A stretch of 64,000 nucleotides of DNA from Phascolarctobacterium_A sp902463975 (GCF_902463975.1 NZ_CABQHJ010000010.1:1-64000), one strand, 5' to 3'; shown: positions 42,427 through 52,699, numbered from the stretch's first letter. Translations and numbers: made by a program. The notes: a model not told the origin generated them from the letters alone.

Positions 42427-43161
42427 TTATTTATTCATTTTAGCAAACAGCTCATTGACTGCTGCCAAATCCTCGGGGGTATCAACACCGATGCCCTGGA
42501 AATCGCTTTCCAGAACTTTAATCTTATAACCATTCTCCAGCGCACGCAGCTGCTCCAGGCTTTCCGCTCTTTCCAGCGGTGTCGGCTGCAGTGCTGCATA
42601 TTTCAGCAGGAAGCTGCGGCGGTAAGCATAAATACCTACATGCTTGTAAACCTTGTAGCCTTCAGGCTTATTGCGCGGATACGGCATCAGGCTGCGGGAG
42701 AAATACAGTGCATAGCCGTTAAGATCGGTTACAACCTTTACGGCAGCAGGATTATTGTAATCCTCCTCGTCCATAGCAACCTTCAATGTTGCCATCTGCA
42801 GCTCGCTGTCACCGGTAAAGCATTCAGCCAGACGGTCAATAACCTCAGGCGGAATCATCGGCTCATCACCCTGTACGTTAACAATAACATCAACATCAGG
42901 ATAGTTCAGCGCTACCTCGGCCAAACGGTCAGTGCCGCTCGGATGGTCGGGAGAAGTCATCATTGCTTTGCCGCCAAAGCTGTCTACAGCCTTTTTGACA
43001 AGCTCATTATCAGTAGCTACAACTACCTCGTCCGGCAGCTTAGCCTGACAGGCACGCTCATAAACGTGCTGAATCATCGGCTTGCCTGCAATCAGGGAAA
43101 GCGGTTTGCCCGGAAGACGGGTAGAAGCATAACGTGCGGGAATTACGCATAAAACTTTCAT
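42427..43161 (-). CDS. kdsB: CMP-Kdo synthetase
   Basis: A 244-aa nucleotidyltransferase: VIPARYASTRLPGKPL, DEPMIPPEV, and the KHVGIYAYRRSFLL segment of KdsB. It activates Kdo as CMP-Kdo for WaaA. It overlaps the end of the waaA-lpxK gene by 4 nt. Confidence 0.97.
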   Translation of the reverse strand: MKVLCVIPARYASTRLPGKPLSLIAGKPMIQHVYERACQAKLPDEVVVATDNELVKKAVDSFGGKAMMTSPDHPSGTDRLAEVALNYPDVDVIVNVQGDEPMIPPEVIDRLAECFTGDSELQMATLKVAMDEEDYNNPAAVKVVTDLNGYALYFSRSLMPYPRNKPEGYKVYKHVGIYAYRRSFLLKYAALQPTPLERAESLEQLRALENGYKIKVLESDFQGIGVDTPEDLAAVNELFAKMNK

Positions 43162-45689
43162 TTTTTATCAAGCTCCTTTTTAATGGCATGGTCAATATAT
43201 TCTTTGAACTTATCCATACCCTCGGTAATGCAGATATCCATGTTCAGGATATACAGAGGAATTTCGCGGGCAGAATAAATAAATTCAGTCGGAATCTTAA
43301 CAGCATCCTTCGCCGTAGTAACCATCGCTACAGCCTTCAGGCTACTGGCACGCTCGTTGATGTACTGCATCTCCAGCATACCGTAATCGTGATGGTCGGG
43401 ATAGCGTACAGCCTCCATGATATTCAAACCGATACTGGACAGCGTCTGTTCAAAGGAGGACGGGTTGCCTATTGCGGAAAAGACCATAACATCCTTACCG
43501 CGCAGCTCTTCCAGATCCTTGATATTTTCGGAAATACCCTTGTACCAGTCGGCAATTTCCACAAAATTTTTCGGATGGTGAATACTTTCTACTACCGGTG
43601 CCTTGTCATTATATTTGGCAATGGTATGACGCAGCTGAATGCGGCTCAGCTTGCTGCTCTGGTCGGTTTTTGTCAGCAGAAACAAATCGCCGCGACTCAG
43701 GTTTTCGAGCGGCTCACGCAGAGTACCGCGCGGCAGCACGCAGCCGTTGCCGAACATATTCAGCGTATCTACCAAGACGACATCCAGGTCGCGCTCCAGC
43801 TGCCAGTGCTGATAACCATCGTCCATAATGATAACCTCGGCATTCAGCTTTTCAACGGCATAACGGCCGGTAACGGCACGGTTTTTGCCGATGATTACCG
43901 GAATACCCGGCAAAGTTTTGGCCATCAGGTAAGCTTCGTCACCTGCTTCATATGCAGTCATGAAAATCTTATTGCCGTCGGAAACTACGCCCAGCTCCTT
44001 GCCCCAGTGCGAACGGTAGCCGCGGTTCAGGATAACAACACGATAGCCCATAGACTTGATAATAGCTGCCATCTTCTGGGCAGTAGGTGTTTTACCGGTG
44101 CCGCCTACGGTAATATTACCGATAGAGATAACGCAGCAGTTCAGCTTTTCTCTGTGCAGCAGGCCGCAATTATACATAGACAGCTTGCAGCAAACGCCGA
44201 ACTCATATAAATAAGACATGCCACGCAGAACTGCCAGCAGCAGCCAGCCGAAGAACGGAGTTTCCGGACCATAGGCAACCTGCATAACATATTGGATAAT
44301 CGCATCACCGTGACGCAGGCGTCCGCCGCCCTCATCCGTCAGGTTACGCGTATTAATCGGATAGCTTTTGTATTCACGGGCAGGCACAGCAGTTAAATCA
44401 AGCAGCTCCTTGAGATAACGGATACTGCGCACATCCGCACCGCGGTTCTCTTTGATAACCTGCAAGGAAGCCGCACCCATCTGCGCACGACGCTCATCAT
44501 TGCCCAAAATGTCCAGCATTTCCTTCGTCAGCTCATCATTGTTGTTCACCATCTTGCAGGCCTTAACCTTGCTTAACAGTGCATAGGAATCCTTGAAGTT
44601 CTGCATGCTCGGGCCAACGAGAATCGGTTTGGCATGGGCAGCAGGCTCCAGTACGTTGTGACCGCCGGTATTGCTGAAGGAGCCGCCGACGAAAACAACA
44701 TCGCCTACAGCATAAATACGTCCCAGCTCACCGATGGTATCAATAATCAGCAAAGGATATTCCTTACGCTCGCCGCTTTCCTCCAGCATTTTGGAACGGA
44801 AGCCTGTTTCATAGCCGTAATGGCTTGCCAGCTTGGCAATTTCCTCCGCTCTGGCAGTTTTACGCGGTGCGATAATCAGACGCGCATGAGGATATTTTTC
44901 ACGGATAGCCTTAAAGGATTCAAGCAGTACCTTTTCTTCACCCGGATGCGTAGAACCGGCAACGATAATAGGATAATCCTCCTTCAAGCCAAGCTCAAAG
45001 CGATATTTTGCCAAATCCTCCGGCGTAACCTCGGCGTAGGTCTGGTCAAACTTGGTATTGCCGGTAACAAAGATTTTGCTGCGGTCAGCACCAAGATGCG
45101 CAATATAGTCGGCATCAATGCTGGACTGCATGCAGAAGCGGGTTACGGTATTGAGCATATCATCCCAAATACCATAAAGATATTTGTAGTTTTTAACGGA
45201 TTTTTCGGAAATACGGCCATTTACCATCATTACGGGAATATGGCGTTCGCGGATAGCACGCAGGAAGTTAGGCCACAGCTCGGTTTCTACCGGCATGAAT
45301 ACACCTGGATGAATACGCTTGACCAAGGATTCTGCGACAAACGGTAAATCCAGCGGGAAGTAGATGATAGCATCTGCTTCAGGAATAATTTGTTTAGCCA
45401 TGTTATAGCCGCCTACGGTAAAGGCAGATACCAGCACCGGACGCTCCGGCATTTCCTTGCGGATTTGTTTAACCAGCGGACTGGTGGCAACAATTTCACC
45501 TACGGACGCACCATGAATCCAAACACAGTCCTTGCCGATAACCTTAGCGATTTCCTTTTCATCTACACAGCCCAGACTCTGCTTAAAGCGCAAAGCGAAG
45601 CCTTTTTCTGTAAACAGGCGGTAAGTGTAATAGGGGACAATAAAAATTACCAACACTATTAAAATAAGAATATTGTAGAGTATATACAT
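43158..45689 (-). CDS. WaaA-LpxK fusion protein (Kdo transferase plus lipid A 4'-kinase)
   Basis: An 843-aa protein joining two lipid A enzymes. Residues 1 to about 435 are WaaA/KdtA: membrane helix, WIHGASVGE with the catalytic Glu65, PVETELWPN, and GGHNVLEPAAHAKPI. Residues about 460-843 are LpxK: P-loop GNITVGGTGKTPTAQ (525-538), LNRGYRSHWGKE, MDDGYQHWQLERDLDVVLVD. The linker is about 25 residues. No stop or second ribosome site separates the halves. Fusion would couple 4'-phosphorylation to Kdo addition at the inner membrane. Confidence 0.93.
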   Translation of the reverse strand: MYILYNILILIVLVIFIVPYYTYRLFTEKGFALRFKQSLGCVDEKEIAKVIGKDCVWIHGASVGEIVATSPLVKQIRKEMPERPVLVSAFTVGGYNMAKQIIPEADAIIYFPLDLPFVAESLVKRIHPGVFMPVETELWPNFLRAIRERHIPVMMVNGRISEKSVKNYKYLYGIWDDMLNTVTRFCMQSSIDADYIAHLGADRSKIFVTGNTKFDQTYAEVTPEDLAKYRFELGLKEDYPIIVAGSTHPGEEKVLLESFKAIREKYPHARLIIAPRKTARAEEIAKLASHYGYETGFRSKMLEESGERKEYPLLIIDTIGELGRIYAVGDVVFVGGSFSNTGGHNVLEPAAHAKPILVGPSMQNFKDSYALLSKVKACKMVNNNDELTKEMLDILGNDERRAQMGAASLQVIKENRGADVRSIRYLKELLDLTAVPAREYKSYPINTRNLTDEGGGRLRHGDAIIQYVMQVAYGPETPFFGWLLLAVLRGMSYLYEFGVCCKLSMYNCGLLHREKLNCCVISIGNITVGGTGKTPTAQKMAAIIKSMGYRVVILNRGYRSHWGKELGVVSDGNKIFMTAYEAGDEAYLMAKTLPGIPVIIGKNRAVTGRYAVEKLNAEVIIMDDGYQHWQLERDLDVVLVDTLNMFGNGCVLPRGTLREPLENLSRGDLFLLTKTDQSSKLSRIQLRHTIAKYNDKAPVVESIHHPKNFVEIADWYKGISENIKDLEELRGKDVMVFSAIGNPSSFEQTLSSIGLNIMEAVRYPDHHDYGMLEMQYINERASSLKAVAMVTTAKDAVKIPTEFIYSAREIPLYILNMDICITEGMDKFKEYIDHAIKKELDKK

Positions 45690-45708
45690 TTACTAACCTC
45701 TTTTCGCC

Positions 45709-47442
45709 TTACTTGTCTTCCTTGCTGCGATACTGAATCTTATACAGATGCGCGTACAGCCCGTCCATAGCCATCAGCTCATCATGGTTACCTTGCTCGA
45801 TAAGCTGGCCCTTTTCCAGAACCATAATCTTATCGGCATTTTTAATCGTTGAAAGACGATGCGCAATAACAAAGGATGTTCTGCCTACCATCAGGCGGTC
45901 CAGAGCCTCCTGTACCACGCGCTCGCTTTCCGTATCTAGTGCAGAGGTTGCCTCGTCGAGAATCAGAATCTGCGGGTTTTTCAATATTGCCCGGGCAATG
46001 GAAATACGCTGACGCTGACCACCGGAAATATTCATGCCACGGTCACCCAGCATTGTTTCGTAGCCATCAGGCAATTGCATAATAAAGTCGTGGGCATTAG
46101 CAGCCTTTGCTGCGGCCTCTACCTCCTCACGAGTCGCATCAAGGCGGCCGTAAAGAATATTATCATAAACAGAGCCGTTGAACAGCACTGTTTCCTGCGG
46201 TACGATACCAACCTGCTCACGCAGGGAATCAAGCGTAACCTTGCGGATATCCTGACCGTCAATCGTAATGCTGCCGTTAATCGCATCATAGAACCGCGGC
46301 AACAGGCTGGCTACGGTAGATTTACCCGCACCGGAAGGACCGACAAAGGCAACCATTTCGCCCGGCTTAACCTCAAAGGAAACATGGCTCAGCACCTCTT
46401 CGTTTTCGTTGTAAGCAAAGCTTACATCATTGAAGCGTACATCACCCTTCACCTTCGGCAGAGCTTTGGCATCAGGTGCATTTTTGATATCTTCCGGTAA
46501 ATCAAGTACGTCAAAAACACGCTGCGCTGCAGCCAATGCCTTCTGAATATTGCCGATAACACGGCTCAAACGTTTAATCGGGTTAGAAATATTAACAGCA
46601 TAGGTAAGGAAGGCTACCAGAGAGCCTGCGGTGATACTGCCGTTGATAACGCTGTTGCCGCCGTACCAGAGAATAATGGAAACGCCGACAGCCGCAACAA
46701 ATTCAATCGTCGGAGTAAGCGTTGAGGAAAGCTGTGCATACTTCATATTAGCACGGAAGTTGTTCATATTTTCCTTGTCAAAACGGTCCACCTCATAGCC
46801 TTCACGCACAAAGGATTTGATTACGCGCGGAGAGGAAGCAACCTCCTGCAGTACAGAGGTAATATCAGCAGCAGCCTCCTGAATACGACTACCGGATTTA
46901 CGGATGCGTTTGCCAAAGTTGTCGATAAAGAAGAGTACCACCGGAAAGGTTGCAAAGGTTACAAGAAACAGCTTCCAGTCCAAATAAATCATCATGACAA
47001 TAGAAGCTACTAAAATCACTGTTTCAGTAATCATTTCCACAACGTTGTCTACCATCGCAGATTGCAATGCACTTACGTCGTTGGTCACATAGCTCATAAT
47101 CGTACCAGTTTTATGCTTGTCGTAAAAGCTCATGCTCAGGCGCTGCAGCTTTTCAAAAACGGCTTTACGGATATCAATAATCACGCGCTGACCAACATAG
47201 TTCATCAGATAGCTCTGACCATAATAAGCAATACCACGAATAACAAATACAACAATAATGCTTAATACTATCCAATTCAGCATAGTTGTATTTTTTTCAC
47301 TCAACACCTGGTCAACCATATCCTTGATAACAAACGGCAAATAAGCTGTACCACCTGCAGCAATAATAGTACAAATTCCAGCTGCCAAGCCTCGTTTCCA
47401 ATATGGTTTAATATATTTCAATGCTCGAAAGTATAAATTCAT
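45709..47442 (-). CDS. msbA: Lipid A flippase MsbA
   Basis: A 577-aa half-ABC exporter: six membrane helices in the first 310 residues, Walker A GPSGAGKSTVASLLPRF, signature ISGGQRQRISIARAI, Walker B ILILDEATSALDTE. It flips lipid A-core across the inner membrane. It overlaps lpxB by 4 nt and precedes waaA-lpxK; that context makes MsbA rather than a drug exporter the likely identity. Confidence 0.92.
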   Translation of the reverse strand: MNLYFRALKYIKPYWKRGLAAGICTIIAAGGTAYLPFVIKDMVDQVLSEKNTTMLNWIVLSIIVVFVIRGIAYYGQSYLMNYVGQRVIIDIRKAVFEKLQRLSMSFYDKHKTGTIMSYVTNDVSALQSAMVDNVVEMITETVILVASIVMMIYLDWKLFLVTFATFPVVLFFIDNFGKRIRKSGSRIQEAAADITSVLQEVASSPRVIKSFVREGYEVDRFDKENMNNFRANMKYAQLSSTLTPTIEFVAAVGVSIILWYGGNSVINGSITAGSLVAFLTYAVNISNPIKRLSRVIGNIQKALAAAQRVFDVLDLPEDIKNAPDAKALPKVKGDVRFNDVSFAYNENEEVLSHVSFEVKPGEMVAFVGPSGAGKSTVASLLPRFYDAINGSITIDGQDIRKVTLDSLREQVGIVPQETVLFNGSVYDNILYGRLDATREEVEAAAKAANAHDFIMQLPDGYETMLGDRGMNISGGQRQRISIARAILKNPQILILDEATSALDTESERVVQEALDRLMVGRTSFVIAHRLSTIKNADKIMVLEKGQLIEQGNHDELMAMDGLYAHLYKIQYRSKEDK

Positions 47443-48575
47443 TTTCTCTCCTCAGTCATTTTTAAGATTAATTGAGCGACACGGTTTACCGCACCGGGTT
47501 CACCAAGTCTGTGCTTCATATACGCCAAATCGCTTTGCATCTGTACCTGACGCTCAGGCTGCAACAGCTCTACTGCAGTTTTCGCTAATTTTTCCGGGGT
47601 GAAGTCCTCCTGCAGTAGCTCCGGCATAATTGTTCTGCCAGCTACGATATTAGGTAAGCCGATGTTAGGAATGTTGATTACCAGACGCGCTATAAAAGCG
47701 TTCAGTGCCGATGTACGATAGACAATTACACTCGGCAGTCCGCATAAAGCAGCCTCCAGCGTTACTGTGCCGCTGGTTGCCAGCGCCAGGTCCGCCACAC
47801 TGAACAAATCATAGTTATGGCCTTCAGTAATTTTCACCTCAATACCATACGCCGCTATCTTTTCCTGCAGCATGACCAGCGGAATAGTATTGGCACGCGG
47901 CATAACAAACTGCACATCTGGCATTTTCTTCTGTAAAAGCTTGGCGCCTGCCAGCAATGTCGGCAGCATTTTTTCAATCTCCATCAGACGACTGCCTGGC
48001 ATCAGCAGCACCAGCTTTTTGCCAGGCTGCTTGCCAGCCCACGCTTCAGCCTCAGCCTTTGCCATCGTCGGGTGCACAATATCTACCAGCGGATGACCGA
48101 CAAATTCTACCGGCGCACCTGCTTCCTTGTACACATCGTATTCAAAGGGGAAGATGCAGGCAACCTTATCCACTATCTTCGCAACCTTTTTGGCACGTCC
48201 CTTGTTCCAGGCCCACGCCGACGGTGCAATATATGATACAACAGGAATTCCTTTATCATGAGCCAGCTTAGCCAGCTTCATATTAAAACCGGGGTAATCG
48301 ACAACTACCAGACAGTCCGGCTTGCGTTCGTCCATAATGCGCGCAAAATCACTGCGCAGGCGGAATAAATCCGGCAGCTTGCGGATAACCTCCACAAAGC
48401 CCATTACGCCATGGTCCTTAATGTCCCACAGCACCTCGCCGCCAGCCTGACGCAGAGCGTCACCGCCCATGCCAAAGACCTCAGCCTTGCTATCAAGTTT
48501 TTTTATAGCAGCAGTCACAGCAGCTGCATGGATATCGCCAGAGGCTTCTCCGGCAGATATTAATATTTTCGCCAT
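47439..48575 (-). CDS. lpxB: Lipid A disaccharide synthase
   Basis: A 378-aa GT19 enzyme starting at the ATG at 48573-48575, with AAGGAG upstream: ILISAGEASGDIHAA, the VDYPGFNMKLAK and YIAPSAWAWNKGR segments, LMPGSRLMEIEKMLP, and ATSGTVTLEAAL. It joins UDP-diacylglucosamine and lipid X. It follows the terminator at 48622-48654, so it begins a new transcription unit with a TATAAT-like box near 48610. Confidence 0.96.
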   Translation of the reverse strand: MAKILISAGEASGDIHAAAVTAAIKKLDSKAEVFGMGGDALRQAGGEVLWDIKDHGVMGFVEVIRKLPDLFRLRSDFARIMDERKPDCLVVVDYPGFNMKLAKLAHDKGIPVVSYIAPSAWAWNKGRAKKVAKIVDKVACIFPFEYDVYKEAGAPVEFVGHPLVDIVHPTMAKAEAEAWAGKQPGKKLVLLMPGSRLMEIEKMLPTLLAGAKLLQKKMPDVQFVMPRANTIPLVMLQEKIAAYGIEVKITEGHNYDLFSVADLALATSGTVTLEAALCGLPSVIVYRTSALNAFIARLVINIPNIGLPNIVAGRTIMPELLQEDFTPEKLAKTAVELLQPERQVQMQSDLAYMKHRLGEPGAVNRVAQLILKMTEERK

Positions 48576-48621
48576 GATGTCTCCTTGCATTTACCTATAT
48601 ATATTCAGTATATATTATAAC

Positions 48622-48654
48622 ACAAAAAGCGGCTGACATAAGCTATCAGCCGCT
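48622..48654 (-). terminator. Terminator after lpxI
   Basis: The stem AGCGGCTGA/TCAGCCGCT with a 9-nt loop is followed on the minus strand by five T. It separates the lpxD-lpxI unit from the lpxB-kds-lpt unit. Confidence 0.88.
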
Positions 48655-48679
48655 AAGAAATACGAAATTTTTACGATAT

Positions 48680-49486
48680 TTATTTTACAAGAATGGTAAT
48701 ATTGTGCTCATCTGCCAGCGCAATCACTTTTTCGCGCTCCGGAATGATAGTATTACCTGCTTCAATAACAGCTCCGGTAGCACCGGCATGAATCATAGAT
48801 TCAATCGTTGTCGTACCAAAACCGGGAATATCAAAGCGTTGATCCTGCTTCGGCTTGGCAGCCTTGGCTACAATCACACCGCCCTTGCCTAAAAAACCGC
48901 CGCGCAAAATGCAGGCATCAGTGCCTTCAATTGCTTCTACTGCCATCACAGCACGATTTTTTACAACTACGGTCTGACCAATATCAAGTCCGCCGATAGC
49001 CTTCGCCATCTCAAAGCCAAATTCCATATCCGCAAGCTCTGCCTCTGTAGGCTTACGCTTTGTCAGAACGCCAGGCTGTGGCAAAAGCGGTTTGATCAGC
49101 AAGGTCTGATCCATGACCTCAATGCCTTCGTCCTCCAGCTCCTTAACAATCGCATTCATGATAGTATCATCCTTGCGGTCCGGAATAGTAGCTAAAATTT
49201 TTATCGCCCGCAGATCAGGAACAATCCTGCCTGCTTTGTACAAAACTTCCTTTGTTACCTTACCGATCATGGTGACCTTGGTAACCTTATTTTTTTTCAG
49301 CGTAGAAATAATCTTGCCAATTTTGCCGATGTTGATATCGTAATAAGCATCAACACTGCCGGGCAGCTCCTCGTCAATCCCGGGAACAACACCTACAGCG
49401 ACAACATGGTAACCCAGCTCCTTTGCCGAGCGTGCTACCTCTACCGGCAGATGTCCGACACCTGAAAGTACGCCCAGCACCTCCAT
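48680..49486 (-). CDS. lpxI: UDP-2,3-diacylglucosamine hydrolase LpxI
   Basis: A 268-aa protein taking the ATG at 49484-49486, four bases after lpxA. N-terminal GVLSGVGHLPVEVAR, central GKVTKEVLYK and C-terminal FDIPGFGTTTIESMIHAGATG are LpxI (DUF1009) features. It makes lipid X and replaces LpxH, as in many non-gamma-proteobacterial diderms. Terminator follows. Confidence 0.93.
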   Translation of the reverse strand: MEVLGVLSGVGHLPVEVARSAKELGYHVVAVGVVPGIDEELPGSVDAYYDINIGKIGKIISTLKKNKVTKVTMIGKVTKEVLYKAGRIVPDLRAIKILATIPDRKDDTIMNAIVKELEDEGIEVMDQTLLIKPLLPQPGVLTKRKPTEAELADMEFGFEMAKAIGGLDIGQTVVVKNRAVMAVEAIEGTDACILRGGFLGKGGVIVAKAAKPKQDQRFDIPGFGTTTIESMIHAGATGAVIEAGNTIIPEREKVIALADEHNITILVK

Positions 49487-49490
49487 AGCC

Positions 49491-50297
49491 TTAGCCTCTG
49501 CGTGTACGGATAATACCGCGTTCAACATTGCGCAGGAAACGCAGCAGATGTTCCATAGGCTCGGAGCTTGTCAGCTCCTGCTCCATAGTGCTGATTGCCT
49601 CCTGCAGCGGCAGGCCGCTGCGATAAAGAATGCGGAAAGCCTTTTTCAGCTCGCTGCGCTCTTCAACCGGCATACCTGCGCGGGAAAGACCAACGCTGTT
49701 CAGGCCGGAAACAAAAGCAGGATCACCAGCGCAGATCATGAACGGAGGAACATCCTGGGTTACACGTGCCATACCGCCAATCATTGCGTTACGGCCAATC
49801 TTGCAGAACTGGTGTACTGCAGACAAGCCGCCGATAACGGCACGGTCCTCAACGATAACGTGGCCTGCAAGTGTTGCAACGTTAGACATAATAACATTGT
49901 TACCCACGATGCAGTTATGTGCTACATGGGTGTAGGCCATCATCAGGATATTGTTGCCGATACGGGTTTCGTTGCCTTCGCCGCATGCACGATGAACAGT
50001 GCAGCATTCACGGAAGCTGCCGCCGTCACCGATAATGGTATAGCTTTTTTCACCTACAAATTTTAAATCCTGCGGTACTGCGCCAATAGAGCAGCCCGGG
50101 AAAAAGTGGCAATTCTTGCCGATTTTAGTATATGGATGGATAGTCACATGTGCGCCAATCACGCAGCCGTCGCCAATCTCCGTATCTTCGTCGATAACAG
50201 CATAAGGACCTACGCTAACGTCCTTGCCGATTTTAGCAGACGGATGAATAATTGCAGTTTCATGGATACCACTAGTTGGCATAATAACCGAACTCAT
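49491..50297 (-). CDS. lpxA: UDP-N-acetylglucosamine acyltransferase
   Basis: A 268-aa left-handed beta-helix enzyme: IHPSAKIGKDVSVGPYAVI, AVPQDLKFVGEKS, AYTHVAHNCIVGNNVI, and a C-terminal helical domain. First acylation of lipid A synthesis. The ATG at 50295-50297 has GGGGAG upstream. The 176-nt gap to fabZ holds AT-rich DNA with no clear terminator. Confidence 0.96.
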   Translation of the reverse strand: MSSVIMPTSGIHETAIIHPSAKIGKDVSVGPYAVIDEDTEIGDGCVIGAHVTIHPYTKIGKNCHFFPGCSIGAVPQDLKFVGEKSYTIIGDGGSFRECCTVHRACGEGNETRIGNNILMMAYTHVAHNCIVGNNVIMSNVATLAGHVIVEDRAVIGGLSAVHQFCKIGRNAMIGGMARVTQDVPPFMICAGDPAFVSGLNSVGLSRAGMPVEERSELKKAFRILYRSGLPLQEAISTMEQELTSSEPMEHLLRFLRNVERGIIRTRRG

Positions 50298-50473
50298 TAT
50301 TTTCACTCCCCAAACAAGATGTTAATCAAGCAATTAAATATAAATATAATACTATAATCACAGGTATCCACGATTTTTAACATTACAAAAATCACAGTTA
50401 AATGAAATTAGCATTAATTTTAGCTGTATTGCTCGCTTATTCTACCAATTACAGCTTTTTTGTATTTTGCTGA

Positions 50474-50920
50474 TTAATTTTCTTTCGGGTCCATAATAGC
50501 AAAGGTGCAATCGCATTCGCAGGCAACCTTGCCGTCAACCTTACCCTCGCAATGAATGATACCCATGCTGCCGCGCATAATTTTAGTTACCTCAGCGGTG
50601 GTTACAACCTGGTCACCGGGCACAACCTGCTTGCGGAAGCGTACATTGTCTATTTTAGCGAAAACAGCAATCTTGCCGCGGTTTTCTTCCGGATACAGCA
50701 TAGCAACGCCGCCAACCTGAGCCATAGCCTCAATCAGCAGAACGCCGGGCATAATCGGTTCATTAGGGAAATGACCTAAGAACTGCATTTCATTAGCGGT
50801 AATATTTTTAATACCTACTGCGCGCTTCATAGGCTCAACTTCCAGAATGCGGTCAACCAAAAGCATCGGATAACGATGCGGCAGAATCTTTTTAATTTCG
50901 TTAATATCTAATACTGTCAT
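50474..50920 (-). CDS. fabZ: 3-hydroxyacyl-ACP dehydratase
   Basis: A 148-aa hotdog-fold enzyme: LPHRYPMLLVDR, the active-site His in FLGHFPNEPIMPGVL, and EAMAQVG with the active-site Glu. It dehydrates 3-hydroxyacyl-ACP, the same acyl donor used by LpxA and LpxD, so it balances lipid A and phospholipid synthesis. Lies four bases after lpxC. Confidence 0.96.
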   Translation of the reverse strand: MTVLDINEIKKILPHRYPMLLVDRILEVEPMKRAVGIKNITANEMQFLGHFPNEPIMPGVLLIEAMAQVGGVAMLYPEENRGKIAVFAKIDNVRFRKQVVPGDQVVTTAEVTKIMRGSMGIIHCEGKVDGKVACECDCTFAIMDPKEN

Positions 50921-50923
50921 TTA

Positions 50924-51772
50924 TTACTCCCCCTTTGTTCTGTAAGCCTGTATTTGCTTAGCGATTGCGGAATTAAAGGCATGGCCTGTTTTTACGGCAA
51001 TAACATGCGCTTTAATCGGTCCCAGCAGATACAAGTCGCCGATGGCATCAAGTATCTTGTGTCTGATCAGTTCATCGTCAAAACGCGGCACAGAAAGAAT
51101 TTTTTCATCATCAAAAACAACTACATTCTCTAACGAACCGCCAAGGCCCAGTCCCATCTTACGCAGCATTTCCAGCTCGGAAGTAAAAGCCACTGTTCTG
51201 GCAGCCATAATATCCTTTTTAAAGCTCTCCTTATCGAGCAGGATATCGAAATACTGGGTTCCCAGCATCGGATGACTGTTGATGGATGTAAAAGAAATTC
51301 TGTAGCCGTCATAAGGTAAAATAACGATATAACGGTCATTGTCATAAACGGAAAATGCTTTATCAACGGCATATATATGACGTTCTGCCTCCTGCTGCAC
51401 CGGTTCTGCTTTTTCAATCAGCTCGCAGAAAACCTTAGCACTGCCGTCGGTTACCGGCGGTTCCGGGGAAGACATTTCAATACGGATATTGTCAATCGCC
51501 ATCATAGACAGCGCACCCATAAGATGCTCAACTGTAAAAACCTCAGCACCGTTTGCACTAAGTGTTGTTGCCTTTACCGTGGAGCTTACATTCTCCGGCA
51601 AAGCTTTTATTTCCGGTCTGTCAGGTAAATCGGTACGGATGAAGATGATGCCTGTATCAGGTGCTGCAGGCTTCAGCGTCATCAGCACATCCTTGCCGGA
51701 ATGCAGACCAATGCCAGAATAGGATACCTCTTTAGCAATTGTATGCTGGTATTCCTTTTTTTGTTCGGTCAT
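50924..51772 (-). CDS. lpxC: UDP-3-O-acyl-N-acetylglucosamine deacetylase
   Basis: A 282-aa zinc enzyme: YSGIGLHSGKDV, the zinc-binding VEHLMGAL, and HKILDAIGDLYLLG with the second zinc His/Asp, ending KTGHAFNSAIAK. Committed step of lipid A synthesis. GGAGGAG ribosome site; it follows the acyltransferase gene by 21 nt. Confidence 0.97.
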   Translation of the reverse strand: MTEQKKEYQHTIAKEVSYSGIGLHSGKDVLMTLKPAAPDTGIIFIRTDLPDRPEIKALPENVSSTVKATTLSANGAEVFTVEHLMGALSMMAIDNIRIEMSSPEPPVTDGSAKVFCELIEKAEPVQQEAERHIYAVDKAFSVYDNDRYIVILPYDGYRISFTSINSHPMLGTQYFDILLDKESFKKDIMAARTVAFTSELEMLRKMGLGLGGSLENVVVFDDEKILSVPRFDDELIRHKILDAIGDLYLLGPIKAHVIAVKTGHAFNSAIAKQIQAYRTKGE

Positions 51773-51793
51773 TTTGCTCCTCCTTTATCAAAT

Positions 51794-52684
51794 TTATTTT
51801 TTTCTGCCAAACCGCTGGCGTCCGTCCTTCCAACGGTCATGCACCCAGAACCACATTTCCGGATGCGCAATAATCTCATGCTCCAGAATTGTAACCAGCT
51901 CACGGGTTACTGCGTAAAAATCCTGCTCCTTGTTTTTAGTTTTCGGGGTGTACAAGGGAGGATAAATTTTAGCAGTACAGCTGCCATCTGCATTATTGTG
52001 CAGAAAGATTGGTAAAATCGGTGAACCGTAAATACGCGAAAGCGCCGCCGGTCCCATCGGAATAACAGAATCCTTGCCGAACAGATCAATGCGCACGCCA
52101 TCATCATTCGTATCCTGGTCGTAAAGAATACCCAGAAGATTTTTTTCACGCAGCATACGGCTGATTGCCAGCAAGCCATGCTCACCACGGTTATAGGTAA
52201 CCTTTTGTCCTACCATCTGGCGGAATTCATTGATGAGCTTATCCATATGACCATTATTCTGCTTACGCGTAATAGAAAGCATAGGATAGCCATGCAGCGC
52301 TACAGTTGCGCCTAAAAGCTCCCAGTTACCGTAATGGCCGGTAGCCATAATGACGCCCTTGCCCTGTGCATAGGCAGCCTCCAGATATTCCAGGCCTTCT
52401 ACCCTTACTTTTTGGTCAATATTATCCTTATTCAGCAAGGGGAAGCGCATAACCTCCACGACCATGCGACCAAAGCGATGCAGGCTTTCTTCAGCGATTT
52501 GGGCCGCTCTTGCTCCATCTACTCCCAGACACTCGCGAATGTTGGCCTCTGCCATCTGCATACGCCAACGCGGTACAACCATTACTGCTACGCTGCCCAG
52601 GAATTTTGCTACCAGCTTACGCAGCCACATGGGTGAAACACACATAAATTTACTAAAAAGCTTGACTATATAATAACCTAACAA
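51794..52684 (-). CDS. Lipid A acyltransferase, LpxL/HtrB family (copy 2)
   Basis: A 296-aa protein: one N-terminal membrane helix, ATGHYGNWELLGA with the HxxxxE active site (the copy at 39022 has HxxxxD), GILYDQDTNDDGVRIDLFG, and MWFWVHDRWK. Same family as copy 1 but clearly divergent, so probably a different acceptor position or acyl length. It lies between lpxD and lpxC. Confidence 0.9.
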   Translation of the reverse strand: MLGYYIVKLFSKFMCVSPMWLRKLVAKFLGSVAVMVVPRWRMQMAEANIRECLGVDGARAAQIAEESLHRFGRMVVEVMRFPLLNKDNIDQKVRVEGLEYLEAAYAQGKGVIMATGHYGNWELLGATVALHGYPMLSITRKQNNGHMDKLINEFRQMVGQKVTYNRGEHGLLAISRMLREKNLLGILYDQDTNDDGVRIDLFGKDSVIPMGPAALSRIYGSPILPIFLHNNADGSCTAKIYPPLYTPKTKNKEQDFYAVTRELVTILEHEIIAHPEMWFWVHDRWKDGRQRFGRKK

Positions 52685-52699
52685 GCCTTCACCACCTAC

